Source: Zhengitettix transpicula | Taxonomy: Eukaryota > Arthropoda > Insecta > Orthoptera > Tetrigidae | Assembly (NCBI GenBank): GCA_037074705.1 | Contig: CM073590.1 | Coordinates: 47,342,395 to 47,406,394, forward strand | Direction: 5' to 3' | DNA length: 64,000 nt | In this document: piece after piece, positions 30,228 to 45,947 of the stretch | How positions within the stretch are numbered: the first letter of the stretch is position 1 | How the letters are laid out: the number at the start of each line of letters is the position of its first letter | The notes under the pieces: generated by a model | Seen by the model: the letters and a program-made list of their open reading frames with translations, nothing else | What the model was told of the DNA's origin: nothing | The model's database searches: none | Program-made: the position numbers and the translations under genes

Positions 30228-33200
30228 CCCTTTTTATTTTTACCGTTTTTACCTTAATGGACATTTCCCACAATTATAGTTAACATTACTCGTGGTCGTA
30301 TCTGCCCTCACTTTGGCTACTTTCTTTAAAATAAACGCATTTATAAGACGGCGCTCGAATTGGTCACCGCTACATCTGGCAGCGAATGTGCGCACTAAGA
30401 CGGGGACACGCTGCGAATCTCGATTGGCCGCCAATTTCAAACGAAACTATTTACTGATCGTCATTATGAGTTACACTACGAGTCCAGTCGTCGAAAAGCG
30501 TTTCATTTGGCTGCAGTGGTAGACGACGTACTAACATATGCACGGTCGTTGTTCGAATTGTAGTTCTGTTAGTCTTAGAATCTAGTAATTAAATCTATAT
30601 AGGCTGCGCATAGGTTCTCACGTGCAAGGAATAACTTCAACCGTACGTGGTGCACATATGACCTAATTTCCAGAAGAAAACAAAGAGGGTGTACCAGGCG
30701 AGTAGGGTCAGACGGAGAAATAATTATTCAAAAATTATTTACAAATAATGCGAATACGAACGATATTAATGTCGAACTAATAACTTTCGGGATCGCTGAG
30801 ATTGCCAGCGTCACTATGTTCGAGGTAAAAGAAAATTTTCAAACTCTAACGGCCTGCAAAAGAAGCAAACGTTTCTGCAGAACGCCAAACCAACGCTAGA
30901 AAACCGAGAATAAATTTTTCATCCGCGAACGGAGCGCTAGCATATGATAGTTGTTTATTTATTCAGTAGTGTCCATGGCTCATACTACGTCTAAAATGAG
31001 TTTACGGTATTTAAAGTGTTACACGTACCTTCGGGAATTGATGTTTCTATCGGTTGTTTTGATATCGGCTGCGGGAGAGATTACTGACTGATGTATGGTC
31101 AAATATTTACGGTGATTTTGATTTGATTTCGTGACCTCATTTCCTTTACGTTGAACTCTTACGCCAAATGATCTCCATGAGATGTTACACTACTAGTGTA
31201 GTACTAGTTAGTTTAAATAAATAGAAACGCACGGGAAAATGTTCCGCCATAATCCTGAGTTCTCAATCAGACGATAAACTGCACAATATAAAACATAATT
31301 TTTTACCTTTTCAAGTAATCTAATTGAAATAATTAAAGTTGTTTTACTTAAACCTAGAATAACAATAGCTCGCTTCGGTTAAAAGTCGCTATCAATCTGT
31401 TTTTATATGTATAAATTTGAGGAAATAAATATTTATGTTTCTGCGGTTTAATATCAAACCAAAATGTTAGAAACAAATGTCGTCATACATTGCGTGGAGG
31501 CATTTTTCGTGTTTTTGACAATGGACGTTCCGAATTACGGCTTTGTCTCAAGATTAAAATTAAGTAGTCAATATCAAGCAGCAGTGTTAACTTAGTTTCA
31601 AACCTCATATTGCACTTAAAATGCGACTTGTGTCTTTAAAAAATAACATACGGTTCCGTATTTGATCCAAGACCGCTCACTTCTCTCTCCGAAATTCAAT
31701 GTCGGGGGTAATTTTAAAATTCCCTTTTGTTATAACGTTTTTGTTGAATGGGACTGGAAGTTTAGGCGCGCACAAGAACGTGCCGGCCAACGATACATAA
31801 AGCGAAATATGTTTGTTAATTCTAGGTTAAACGTGAAATGGATCAGAGCATCGTGATGATATTACTAGCGAAGCTTTGTGCATTCACACACAAGACTTTC
31901 TGAAATGGCGAAGTGATATTTTTTCATCTTTATAATTTATTTAATTTGAATCCCGTACTATTGATAGAGCGCAATCGCCCGTTTTATATAATTTAAATGG
32001 TTATGTCTATGAGTTGTAATGGAAATAATTTAATGTTGGACAATCACTTGTCTAAAGCAGTTCTAAATACGTCTTGTTGTTGGATGGTACAATAATCTAT
32101 TTATCTGGTATTTATATTAAAGTTGTGATTGATCAAATGGTTTTAAAATTGTCCACAGTTTTCGATTGGTTGTGTAAAAAAGTCTACATGCAAATACTGT
32201 AAAAACAAAAGGTGCGTGTGGTGCATCAAGATTGACGAAGAAAGAAGAAACGCGATAAAAGTTTTACTGATAAACTATTCTGCTTTGGACTGGGTTAAGA
32301 AATACAGAAACCTTGAAGTAATTATATATAACTGCTTAGATTTCATGTTCGATAAATACTCAATAAAATGGCTAAAGTGTAAATTGAATATGCATATTAC
32401 TAAAATAATTCAGACTTCAGGGAAAGAATTGCCATTAAATTTAAGAGCAGTGACACATTTGAGGCTACTGTTCCACATTAATACAGTGGTGAACAATAAA
32501 TTAATTGGTACATCTACACAAACATTATGATAGAGGAACGATATCGGTATTAAATCAAACGATGAGTGAAGAAGATGTCGGCAAAATGTGAAACACATGA
32601 AAGTACATATGAGTAGAAAGTCACGTGCAAAGTGATGTATTAACAATAATTTATAGATTAGGTATTAATCAGTAGAAACTGGGGGAAAAAAAGAAACGTA
32701 TTCACTTTCCTTTACAGGCTCTAAACCTGATCATTAGCAGACGATGTAAAGTATTTTGTGATAAGTAGCATAATTCAGGCATATTCCACAAGTGTAATTT
32801 CACAAGGAAAAAAAGGTTGGTAGTAAAGGTATCAAATCGATATTTGAAAGTGGACAATAAATTTCCTGATGAAATGGAACAGTTCGGGTCAGAAAGACAA
32901 TTTAGGGAAAGAGTAGGTATGTATACTGTCAGGAAGCAGTAAAATATAATAGACAAGATTGTTATTTAAAATGATTGTTGTTTATGTTACGAACTGTATG
33001 TAGAAGAATCTGTTATGAAAAACATTTCATTTGTAACGAAACATAGGGATAATGCTATATGTAACGAAAAGTAAATAAATGAAGTGAGATAGCGTAATGC
33101 TTCCTGTTTTGATTAACGGATAGCGATGAATAAGAGTATACAAAATTCATTTTGTTGGAAATCTCTGTGAGGCGAGATTAATTAAGTGAATTTATAATTG

Positions 33201-33252
33201 TATTACACGTAAGGAGGGATGTAGTATTGGCTTATTGAGAGTAATGTTCTCG

Positions 33253-33371
33253 GCCAACGGCCATACCACGTTGAAAGCACCGGTTCTCGTCCGATCACCG
33301 AAGTTAAGCAACGTTGGGCATGGTTAGTACTTGGATGGGTGACCGCTTGGGAACACCATGTGTTGTTGGCT
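33253..33371 (+). rRNA. 5S rRNA, unit 5
   Basis: Identical to the reference gene. Flanked by the linked variants described for units 5, 6, 7, 9 and 10 (TTGG/GAGGCG upstream, ACTAGTGG downstream at 33435). Also has a G at 33550, shared only with unit 6, and TTAAATTGAA / ATGAATTG as in units 9 and 10. Confidence 0.97.
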
Positions 33372-36300
33372 CCCTTTTTATTTTTACCGTTTTTACCTTA
33401 ATGGACATTTCCCACAATTATAGTTAACATTACTAGTGGTCGTATCTGCCCTCACTTTGGCTACTTTCTTTAAAATAAACGCATTTATAAGACGGCGCTC
33501 GAATTGGTCACCGCTACATCTGGCAGCGAATGTGCGCACTAAGACGGGGGCACGCTGCGAATCTCGATTGGCCGCCAATTTCAAACGAAACTATTTACTG
33601 ATCGTCATTATGAGTTACACTACGAGTCCAGTCGTCGAAAAGCGTTTCATTTGGCTGCAGTGGTAGACGACGTACTAACATATGCACGGTCGTTGTTCGA
33701 ATTGTAGTTCTGTTAGTCTTAGAATCTAGTAATTAAATCTATATAGGCTGCGCATAGGTTCTCACGTGCAAGGAATAACTTCAACCGTACGTGGTGCACA
33801 TATGACCTAATTTCCAGAAGAAAACAAAGAGGGTGTACCAGGCGAGTAGGGTCAGACGGAGAAATAATTATTCAAAAATTATTTACAAATAATGCGAATA
33901 CGAACGATATTAATGTCGAACTAATAACTTTCGGGATCGCTGAGATTGCCAGCGTCACTATGTTCGAGGTAAAAGAAAATTTTCAAACTCTAACGGCCTG
34001 CAAAAGAAGCAAACGTTTCTGCAGAACGCCAAACCAACGCTAGAAAACCGAGAATAAATTTTTCATCCGCGAACGGAGCGCTAGTATATGATAGTTGTTT
34101 ATTTATTCAGTAGTGTCCATGGCTCATACTACGTCTAAAATGAGTTTACGGTATTTAAAGTGTTACACGTACCTTCGGGAATTGATGTTTCTATCGGTTG
34201 TTTTGATATCGGCTGCGGGAGAGATTACTGACTGATGTATGGTCAAATATTTACGGTGATTTTGATTTGATTTCGTGACCTCATTTCCTTTACGTTGAAC
34301 TCTTACGCCAAATGATCTCCATGAGATGTTACACTACTAGTGTAGTACTAGTTAGTTTAAATAAATAGAAACGCACGGGAAAATGTTCCGCCATAATCCT
34401 GAGTTCTCAATCAGACGATAAACTGCACAATATAAAACATAATTTTTTACCTTTTCAAGTAATCTAATTGAAATAATTAAAGTTGTTTTACTTAAACCTA
34501 GAATAACAATAGCTCGCTTCGGTTAAAAGTCGCTATCAATCTGTTTTTATATGTATAAATTTGAGGAAATAAATATTTATGTTTCTGCGGTTTAATATCA
34601 AACCAAAATGTTAGAAACAAATGTCGTCATACATTGCGTGGAGGCATTTTTCGTGTTTTTGACAATGGACGTTCCGAATTACGGCTTTGTCTCAAGATTA
34701 AAATTAAGTAGTCAATATCAAGCAGCAGTGTTAACTTAGTTTCAAACCTCATATTGCACTTAAAATGCGACTTGTGTCTTTAAAAAATAACATACGGTTC
34801 CGTATTTGATCCAAGACCGCTCACTTCTCTCTCCGAAATTCAATGTCGGGGGTAATTTTAAAATTCCCTTTTGTTATAACGTTTTTGTTGAATGGGACTG
34901 GAAGTTTAGGCGCGCACAAGAACGTGCCGGCCAACGATACATAAAGCGAAATATGTTTGTTAATTCTAGGTTAAACGTGAAATGGATCAGAGCATCGTGA
35001 TGATATTACTAGCGAAGCTTTGTGCATTCACACACAAGACTTTCTGAAATGGCGAAGTGATATTTTTTCATCTTTATAATTTATTTAAATTGAATCCCGT
35101 ACTATTGATAGAGCGCAATCGGCCGTTTTATATAATTTAAATGGTTATGTCTATGAATTGTAATGGAAATAATTTAATGTTGGACAATCACTTGTCTAAA
35201 GCAGTTCTAAATACGTCTTGTTGTTGGATGGTACAATAATCTATTTATCTGGTATTTATATTAAAGTTGTGATTGATCAAATGGTTTTAAAATTGTCCAC
35301 AGTTTTCGATTGGTTGTGTAAAAAAGTCTACATGCAAATACTGTAAAAACAAAAGGTGCGTGTGGTGCATCAAGATTGACGAAGAAAGAAGAAACGCGAT
35401 AAAAGTTTTACTGATAAACTATTCTGCTTTGGACTGGGTTAAGAAATACAGAAACCTTGAAGTAATTATATATAACTGCTTAGATTTCATGTTCGATAAA
35501 TACTCAATAAAATGGCTAAAGTGTAAATTGAATATGCATATTACTAAAATAATTCAGACTTCAGGGAAAGAATTGCCATTAAATTTAAGAGCAGTGACAC
35601 ATTTGAGGCTACTGTTCCACATTAATACAGTGGTGAACAATAAATTAATTGGTACATCTACACAAACATTATGATAGAGGAACGATATCGGTATTAAATC
35701 AAACGATGAGTGAAGAAGATGTCGGCAAAATGTGAAACACATGAAAGTACATATGAGTAGAAAGTCACGTGCAAAGTGATGTATTAACAATAATTTATAG
35801 ATTAGGTATTAATCAGTAGAAACTGGGGGAAAAAAAGAAACGTATTCACTTTCCTTTACAGGCTCTAAACCTGATCATTAGCAGACGATGTAAAGTATTT
35901 TGTGATAAGTAGCATAATTCAGGCATATTCCACAAGTGTAATTTCACAAGGAAAAAAAGGTTGTTAGTAAAGGTATCAAATCGATATTTGAAAGTGGACA
36001 ATAAATTTCCTGATGAAATGGAACAGTTCGGGTCAGAAAGACAATTTAGGGAAAGAGTAGGTATGTATACTGTCAGGAAGCAGTAAAATATAATAGACAA
36101 GATTGTTATTTAAAATGATTGTTGTTTATGTTACGAACTGTATGTAGAAGAATCTGTTATGAAAAACATTTCATTTGTAACGAAACATAGGGATAATGCT
36201 ATATGTAACGAAAAGTAAATAAATGAAGTGAGATAGCGTAATGCTTCCTGTTTTGATTAACGGATAGCGATGAATAAGAGTATACAAAATTCATTTTGTT

Positions 36301-36396
36301 GGAAATCTCTGTGAGGCGAGATTAATTAAGTGAATTTATAATTGTATTACACGTAAGGAGGGATGTAGTATTGGCTTATTGAGAGTAATGTTCTCG

Positions 36397-36515
36397 GCCA
36401 ACGGCCATACCACGTTGAAAGCACCGGTTCTCGTCCGATCACCGAAGTTAAGCAACGTTGGGCATGGTTAGTACTTGGATGGGTGACCGCTTGGGAACAC
36501 CATGTGTTGTTGGCT
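36397..36515 (+). rRNA. 5S rRNA, unit 6
   Basis: Identical to the reference gene. Shares the G at offset 297 with unit 5 but has GCTAGCATA instead of GCTAGTATA, so it is a mosaic between types. Confidence 0.97.
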
Positions 36516-39500
36516 CCCTTTTTATTTTTACCGTTTTTACCTTAATGGACATTTCCCACAATTATAGTTAACATTACTAGTGGTCGTATCTGCCCTCACT
36601 TTGGCTACTTTCTTTAAAATAAACGCATTTATAAGACGGCGCTCGAATTGGTCACCGCTACATCTGGCAGCGAATGTGCGCACTAAGACGGGGGCACGCT
36701 GCGAATCTCGATTGGCCGCCAATTTCAAACGAAACTATTTACTGATCGTCATTATGAGTTACACTACGAGTCCAGTCGTCGAAAAGCGTTTCATTTGGCT
36801 GCAGTGGTAGACGACGTACTAACATATGCACGGTCGTTGTTCGAATTGTAGTTCTGTTAGTCTTAGAATCTAGTAATTAAATCTATATAGGCTGCGCATA
36901 GGTTCTCACGTGCAAGGAATAACTTCAACCGTACGTGGTGCACATATGACCTAATTTCCAGAAGAAAACAAAGAGGGTGTACCAGGCGAGTAGGGTCAGA
37001 CGGAGAAATAATTATTCAAAAATTATTTACAAATAATGCGAATACGAACGATATTAATGTCGAACTAATAACTTTCGGGATCGCTGAGATTGCCAGCGTC
37101 ACTATGTTCGAGGTAAAAGAAAATTTTCAAACTCTAACGGCCTGCAAAAGAAGCAAACGTTTCTGCAGAACGCCAAACCAACGCTAGAAAACCGAGAATA
37201 AATTTTTCATCCGCGAACGGAGCGCTAGCATATGATAGTTGTTTATTTATTCAGTAGTGTCCATGGCTCATACTACGTCTAAAATGAGTTTACGGTATTT
37301 AAAGTGTTACACGTACCTTCGGGAATTGATGTTTCTATCGGTTGTTTTGATATCGGCTGCGGGAGAGATTACTGACTGATGTATGGTCAAATATTTACGG
37401 TGATTTTGATTTGATTTCGTGACCTCATTTCCTTTACGTTGAACTCTTACGCCAAATGATCTCCATGAGATGTTACACTACTAGTGTAGTACTAGTTAGT
37501 TTAAATAAATAGAAACGCACGGGAAAATGTTCCGCCATAATCCTGAGTTCTCAATCAGACGATAAACTGCACAATATAAAACATAATTTTTTACCTTTTC
37601 AAGTAATCTAATTGAAATAATTAAAGTTGTTTTACTTAAACCTAGAATAACAATAGCTCGCTTCGGTTAAAAGTCGCTATCAATCTGTTTTTATATGTAT
37701 AAATTTGAGGAAATAAATATTTATGTTTCTGCGGTTTAATATCAAACCAAAATGTTAGAAACAAATGTCGTCATACATTGCGTGGAGGCATTTTTCGTGT
37801 TTTTGACAATGGACGTTCCGAATTACGGCTTTGTCTCAAGATTAAAATTAAGTAGTCAATATCAAGCAGCAGTGTTAACTTAGTTTCAAACCTCATATTG
37901 CACTTAAAATGCGACTTGTGTCTTTAAAAAATAACATACGGTTCCGTATTTGATCCAAGACCGCTCACTTCTCTCTCCGAAATTCAATGTCGGGGGTAAT
38001 TTTAAAATTCCCTTTTGTTATAACGTTTTTGTTGAATGGGACTGGAAGTTTAGGCGCGCACAAGAACGTGCCGGCCAACGATACATAAAGCGAAATATGT
38101 TTGTTAATTCTAGGTTAAACGTGAAATGGATCAGAGCATCGTGATGATATTACTAGCGAAGCTTTGTGCATTCACACACAAGACTTTCTGAAATGGCGAA
38201 GTGATATTTTTTCATCTTTATAATTTATTTAATTTGAATCCCGTACTATTGATAGAGCGCAATCGGCCGTTTTATATAATTTAAATGGTTATGTCTATGA
38301 GTTGTAATGGAAATAATTTAATGTTGGACAATCACTTGTCTAAAGCAGTTCTAAATACGTCTTGTTGTTGGATGGTACAATAATCTATTTATCTGGTATT
38401 TATATTAAAGTTGTGATTGATCAAATGGTTTTAAAATTGTCCACAGTTTTCGATTGGTTGTGTAAAAAAGTCTACATGCAAATACTGTAAAAACAAAAGG
38501 TGCGTGTGGTGCATCAAGATTGACGAAGAAAGAAGAAACGCGATAAAAGTTTTACTGATAAACTATTCTGCTTTGGACTGGGTTAAGAAATACAGAAACC
38601 TTGAAGTAATTATATATAACTGCTTAGATTTCATGTTCGATAAATACTCAATAAAATGGCTAAAGTGTAAATTGAATATGCATATTACTAAAATAATTCA
38701 GACTTCAGGGAAAGAATTGCCATTAAATTTAAGAGCAGTGACACATTTGAGGCTACTGTTCCACATTAATACAGTGGTGAACAATAAATTAATTGGTACA
38801 TCTACACAAACATTATGATAGAGGAACGATATCGGTATTAAATCAAACGATGAGTGAAGAAGATGTCGGCAAAATGTGAAACACATGAAAGTACATATGA
38901 GTAGAAAGTCACGTGCAAAGTGATGTATTAACAATAATTTATAGATTAGGTATTAATCAGTAGAAACTGGGGGAAAAAAAGAAACGTATTCACTTTCCTT
39001 TACAGGCTCTAAACCTGATCATTAGCAGACGATGTAAAGTATTTTGTGATAAGTAGCATAATTCAGGCATATTCCACAAGTGTAATTTCACAAGGAAAAA
39101 AAGGTTGTTAGTAAAGGTATCAAATCGATATTTGAAAGTGGACAATAAATTTCCTGATGAAATGGAACAGTTCGGGTCAGAAAGACAATTTAGGGAAAGA
39201 GTAGGTATGTATACTGTCAGGAAGCAGTAAAATATAATAGACAAGATTGTTATTTAAAATGATTGTTGTTTATGTTACGAACTGTATGTAGAAGAATCTG
39301 TTATGAAAAACATTTCATTTGTAACGAAACATAGGGATAATGCTATATGTAACGAAAAGTAAATAAATGAAGTGAGATAGCGTAATGCTTCCTGTTTTGA
39401 TTAACGGATAGCGATGAATAAGAGTATACAAAATTCATTTTGTTGGAAATCTCTGTGAGGCGAGATTAATTAAGTGAATTTATAATTGTATTACACGTAA

Positions 39501-39540
39501 GGAGGGATGTAGTATTGGCTTATTGAGAGTAATGTTCTCG

Positions 39541-39659
39541 GCCAACGGCCATACCACGTTGAAAGCACCGGTTCTCGTCCGATCACCGAAGTTAAGCAAC
39601 GTTGGGCATGGTTAGTACTTGGATGGGTGACCGCTTGGGAACACCATGTGTTGTTGGCT
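39541..39659 (+). rRNA. 5S rRNA, unit 7
   Basis: Identical to the reference gene. Begins with the ACTAGTGG type but ends with the TGTGGGAAAT type, and carries the CAATCGCCCG variant otherwise seen only in unit 4. Confidence 0.97.
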
Positions 39660-42600
39660 CCCTTTTTATTTTTACCGTTTTTACCTTAATGGACATTTCC
39701 CACAATTATAGTTAACATTACTAGTGGTCGTATCTGCCCTCACTTTGGCTACTTTCTTTAAAATAAACGCATTTATAAGACGGCGCTCGAATTGGTCACC
39801 GCTACATCTGGCAGCGAATGTGCGCACTAAGACGGGGACACGCTGCGAATCTCGATTGGCCGCCAATTTCAAACGAAACTATTTACTGATCGTCATTATG
39901 AGTTACACTACGAGTCCAGTCGTCGAAAAGCGTTTCATTTGGCTGCAGTGGTAGACGACGTACTAACATATGCACGGTCGTTGTTCGAATTGTAGTTCTG
40001 TTAGTCTTAGAATCTAGTAATTAAATCTATATAGGCTGCGCATAGGTTCTCACGTGCAAGGAATAACTTCAACCGTACGTGGTGCACATATGACCTAATT
40101 TCCAGAAGAAAACAAAGAGGGTGTACCAGGCGAGTAGGGTCAGACGGAGAAATAATTATTCAAAAATTATTTACAAATAATGCGAATACGAACGATATTA
40201 ATGTCGAACTAATAACTTTCGGGATCGCTGAGATTGCCAGCGTCACTATGTTCGAGGTAAAAGAAAATTTTCAAACTCTAACGGCCTGCAAAAGAAGCAA
40301 ACGTTTCTGCAGAACGCCAAACCAACGCTAGAAAACCGAGAATAAATTTTTCATCCGCGAACGGAGCGCTAGTATATGATAGTTGTTTATTTATTCAGTA
40401 GTGTCCATGGCTCATACTACGTCTAAAATGAGTTTACGGTATTTAAAGTGTTACACGTACCTTCGGGAATTGATGTTTCTATCGGTTGTTTTGATATCGG
40501 CTGCGGGAGAGATTACTGACTGATGTATGGTCAAATATTTACGGTGATTTTGATTTGATTTCGTGACCTCATTTCCTTTACGTTGAACTCTTACGCCAAA
40601 TGATCTCCATGAGATGTTACACTACTAGTGTAGTACTAGTTAGTTTAAATAAATAGAAACGCACGGGAAAATGTTCCGCCATAATCCTGAGTTCTCAATC
40701 AGACGATAAACTGCACAATATAAAACATAATTTTTTACCTTTTCAAGTAATCTAATTGAAATAATTAAAGTTGTTTTACTTAAACCTAGAATAACAATAG
40801 CTCGCTTCGGTTAAAAGTCGCTATCAATCTGTTTTTATATGTATAAATTTGAGGAAATAAATATTTATGTTTCTGCGGTTTAATATCAAACCAAAATGTT
40901 AGAAACAAATGTCGTCATACATTGCGTGGAGGCATTTTTCGTGTTTTTGACAATGGACGTTCCGAATTACGGCTTTGTCTCAAGATTAAAATTAAGTAGT
41001 CAATATCAAGCAGCAGTGTTAACTTAGTTTCAAACCTCATATTGCACTTAAAATGCGACTTGTGTCTTTAAAAAATAACATACGGTTCCGTATTTGATCC
41101 AAGACCGCTCACTTCTCTCTCCGAAATTCAATGTCGGGGGTAATTTTAAAATTCCCTTTTGTTATAACGTTTTTGTTGAATGGGACTGGAAGTTTAGGCG
41201 CGCACAAGAACGTGCCGGCCAACGATACATAAAGCGAAATATGTTTGTTAATTCTAGGTTAAACGTGAAATGGATCAGAGCATCGTGATGATATTACTAG
41301 CGAAGCTTTGTGCATTCACACACAAGACTTTCTGAAATGGCGAAGTGATATTTTTTCATCTTTATAATTTATTTAATTTGAATCCCGTACTATTGATAGA
41401 GCGCAATCGCCCGTTTTATATAATTTAAATGGTTATGTCTATGAGTTGTAATGGAAATAATTTAATGTTGGACAATCACTTGTCTAAAGCAGTTCTAAAT
41501 ACGTCTTGTTGTTGGATGGTACAATAATCTATTTATCTGGTATTTATATTAAAGTTGTGATTGATCAAATGGTTTTAAAATTGTCCACAGTTTTCGATTG
41601 GTTGTGTAAAAAAGTCTACATGCAAATACTGTAAAAACAAAAGGTGCGTGTGGTGCATCAAGATTGACGAAGAAAGAAGAAACGCGATAAAAGTTTTACT
41701 GATAAACTATTCTGCTTTGGACTGGGTTAAGAAATACAGAAACCTTGAAGTAATTATATATAACTGCTTAGATTTCATGTTCGATAAATACTCAATAAAA
41801 TGGCTAAAGTGTAAATTGAATATGCATATTACTAAAATAATTCAGACTTCAGGGAAAGAATTGCCATTAAATTTAAGAGCAGTGACACATTTGAGGCTAC
41901 TGTTCCACATTAATACAGTGGTGAACAATAAATTAATTGGTACATCTACACAAACATTATGATAGAGGAACGATATCGGTATTAAATCAAACGATGAGTG
42001 AAGAAGATGTCGGCAAAATGTGAAACACATGAAAGTACATATGAGTAGAAAGTCACGTGCAAAGTGATGTATTAACAATAATTTATAGATTAGGTATTAA
42101 TCAGTAGAAACTGGGGGAAAAAAAGAAACGTATTCACTTTCCTTTACAGGCTCTAAACCTGATCATTAGCAGACGATGTAAAGTATTTTGTGATAAGTAG
42201 CATAATTCAGGCATATTCCACAAGTGTAATTTCACAAGGAAAAAAAGGTTGTTAGTAAAGGTATCAAATCGATATTTGAAAGTGGACAATAAATTTCCTG
42301 ATGAAATGGAACAGTTCGGGTCAGAAAGACAATTTAGGGAAAGAGTAGGTATGTATACTGTCAGGAAGCAGTAAAATATAATAGACAAGATTGTTATTTA
42401 AAATGATTGTTGTTTATGTTACGAACTGTATGTAGAAGAATCTGTTATGAAAAACATTTCATTTGTAACGAAACATAGGGATAATGCTATATGTAACGAA
42501 AAGTAAATAAATGAAGTGAGATAGCGTAATGCTTCCTGTTTTGATTAACGGATAGCGATGAATAAGAGTATACAAAATTCATTTTGTGGGAAATCTCTGT

Positions 42601-42684
42601 GAAGCGAGATTAATTAAGTGAATTTATAATTGTATTACACGTAAGGAGGGATGTAGTATTGGCTTATTGAGAGTAATGTTCTCG

Positions 42685-42803
42685 GCCAACGGCCATACCA
42701 CGTTGAAAGCACCGGTTCTCGTCCGATCACCGAAGTTAAGCAACGTTGGGCATGGTTAGTACTTGGATGGGTGACCGCTTGGGAACACCATGTGTTGTTG
42801 GCT
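42685..42803 (+). rRNA. 5S rRNA, unit 8
   Basis: Identical to the reference gene. Has a private CTATAAATTG at about 44585, begins with ACTCGTGG and ends with the TTGG/GAGGCG type. Confidence 0.97.
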
Positions 42804-45800
42804 CCCTTTTTATTTTTACCGTTTTTACCTTAATGGACATTTCCCACAATTATAGTTAACATTACTCGTGGTCGTATCTGCCCTCACTTTGGCTACTTTC
42901 TTTAAAATAAACGCATTTATAAGACGGCGCTCGAATTGGTCACCGCTACATCTGGCAGCGAATGTGCGCACTAAGACGGGGACACGCTGCGAATCTCGAT
43001 TGGCCGCCAATTTCAAACGAAACTATTTACTGATCGTCATTATGAGTTACACTACGAGTCCAGTCGTCGAAAAGCGTTTCATTTGGCTGCAGTGGTAGAC
43101 GACGTACTAACATATGCACGGTCGTTGTTCGAATTGTAGTTCTGTTAGTCTTAGAATCTAGTAATTAAATCTATATAGGCTGCGCATAGGTTCTCACGTG
43201 CAAGGAATAACTTCAACCGTACGTGGTGCACATATGACCTAATTTCCAGAAGAAAACAAAGAGGGTGTACCAGGCGAGTAGGGTCAGACGGAGAAATAAT
43301 TATTCAAAAATTATTTACAAATAATGCGAATACGAACGATATTAATGTCGAACTAATAACTTTCGGGATCGCTGAGATTGCCAGCGTCACTATGTTCGAG
43401 GTAAAAGAAAATTTTCAAACTCTAACGGCCTGCAAAAGAAGCAAACGTTTCTGCAGAACGCCAAACCAACGCTAGAAAACCGAGAATAAATTTTTCATCC
43501 GCGAACGGAGCGCTAGCATATGATAGTTGTTTATTTATTCAGTAGTGTCCATGGCTCATACTACGTCTAAAATGAGTTTACGGTATTTAAAGTGTTACAC
43601 GTACCTTCGGGAATTGATGTTTCTATCGGTTGTTTTGATATCGGCTGCGGGAGAGATTACTGACTGATGTATGGTCAAATATTTACGGTGATTTTGATTT
43701 GATTTCGTGACCTCATTTCCTTTACGTTGAACTCTTACGCCAAATGATCTCCATGAGATGTTACACTACTAGTGTAGTACTAGTTAGTTTAAATAAATAG
43801 AAACGCACGGGAAAATGTTCCGCCATAATCCTGAGTTCTCAATCAGACGATAAACTGCACAATATAAAACATAATTTTTTACCTTTTCAAGTAATCTAAT
43901 TGAAATAATTAAAGTTGTTTTACTTAAACCTAGAATAACAATAGCTCGCTTCGGTTAAAAGTCGCTATCAATCTGTTTTTATATGTATAAATTTGAGGAA
44001 ATAAATATTTATGTTTCTGCGGTTTAATATCAAACCAAAATGTTAGAAACAAATGTCGTCATACATTGCGTGGAGGCATTTTTCGTGTTTTTGACAATGG
44101 ACGTTCCGAATTACGGCTTTGTCTCAAGATTAAAATTAAGTAGTCAATATCAAGCAGCAGTGTTAACTTAGTTTCAAACCTCATATTGCACTTAAAATGC
44201 GACTTGTGTCTTTAAAAAATAACATACGGTTCCGTATTTGATCCAAGACCGCTCACTTCTCTCTCCGAAATTCAATGTCGGGGGTAATTTTAAAATTCCC
44301 TTTTGTTATAACGTTTTTGTTGAATGGGACTGGAAGTTTAGGCGCGCACAAGAACGTGCCGGCCAACGATACATAAAGCGAAATATGTTTGTTAATTCTA
44401 GGTTAAACGTGAAATGGATCAGAGCATCGTGATGATATTACTAGCGAAGCTTTGTGCATTCACACACAAGACTTTCTGAAATGGCGAAGTGATATTTTTT
44501 CATCTTTATAATTTATTTAATTTGAATCCCGTACTATTGATAGAGCGCAATCGGCCGTTTTATATAATTTAAATGGTTATGTCTATAAATTGTAATGGAA
44601 ATAATTTAATGTTGGACAATCACTTGTCTAAAGCAGTTCTAAATACGTCTTGTTGTTGGATGGTACAATAATCTATTTATCTGGTATTTATATTAAAGTT
44701 GTGATTGATCAAATGGTTTTAAAATTGTCCACAGTTTTCGATTGGTTGTGTAAAAAAGTCTACATGCAAATACTGTAAAAACAAAAGGTGCGTGTGGTGC
44801 ATCAAGATTGACGAAGAAAGAAGAAACGCGATAAAAGTTTTACTGATAAACTATTCTGCTTTGGACTGGGTTAAGAAATACAGAAACCTTGAAGTAATTA
44901 TATATAACTGCTTAGATTTCATGTTCGATAAATACTCAATAAAATGGCTAAAGTGTAAATTGAATATGCATATTACTAAAATAATTCAGACTTCAGGGAA
45001 AGAATTGCCATTAAATTTAAGAGCAGTGACACATTTGAGGCTACTGTTCCACATTAATACAGTGGTGAACAATAAATTAATTGGTACATCTACACAAACA
45101 TTATGATAGAGGAACGATATCGGTATTAAATCAAACGATGAGTGAAGAAGATGTCGGCAAAATGTGAAACACATGAAAGTACATATGAGTAGAAAGTCAC
45201 GTGCAAAGTGATGTATTAACAATAATTTATAGATTAGGTATTAATCAGTAGAAACTGGGGGAAAAAAAGAAACGTATTCACTTTCCTTTACAGGCTCTAA
45301 ACCTGATCATTAGCAGACGATGTAAAGTATTTTGTGATAAGTAGCATAATTCAGGCATATTCCACAAGTGTAATTTCACAAGGAAAAAAAGGTTGTTAGT
45401 AAAGGTATCAAATCGATATTTGAAAGTGGACAATAAATTTCCTGATGAAATGGAACAGTTCGGGTCAGAAAGACAATTTAGGGAAAGAGTAGGTATGTAT
45501 ACTGTCAGGAAGCAGTAAAATATAATAGACAAGATTGTTATTTAAAATGATTGTTGTTTATGTTACGAACTGTATGTAGAAGAATCTGTTATGAAAAACA
45601 TTTCATTTGTAACGAAACATAGGGATAATGCTATATGTAACGAAAAGTAAATAAATGAAGTGAGATAGCGTAATGCTTCCTGTTTTGATTAACGGATAGC
45701 GATGAATAAGAGTATACAAAATTCATTTTGTTGGAAATCTCTGTGAGGCGAGATTAATTAAGTGAATTTATAATTGTATTACACGTAAGGAGGGATGTAG

Positions 45801-45828
45801 TATTGGCTTATTGAGAGTAATGTTCTCG

Positions 45829-45947
45829 GCCAACGGCCATACCACGTTGAAAGCACCGGTTCTCGTCCGATCACCGAAGTTAAGCAACGTTGGGCATGGT
45901 TAGTACTTGGATGGGTGACCGCTTGGGAACACCATGTGTTGTTGGCT
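45829..45947 (+). rRNA. 5S rRNA, unit 9
   Basis: Identical to the reference gene. The spacer is almost the same as that of unit 10 (TTAAATTGAA, ATGAATTG, ACTAGTGG), with a private base (TTTTGTCATA) at about 48480. Confidence 0.97.
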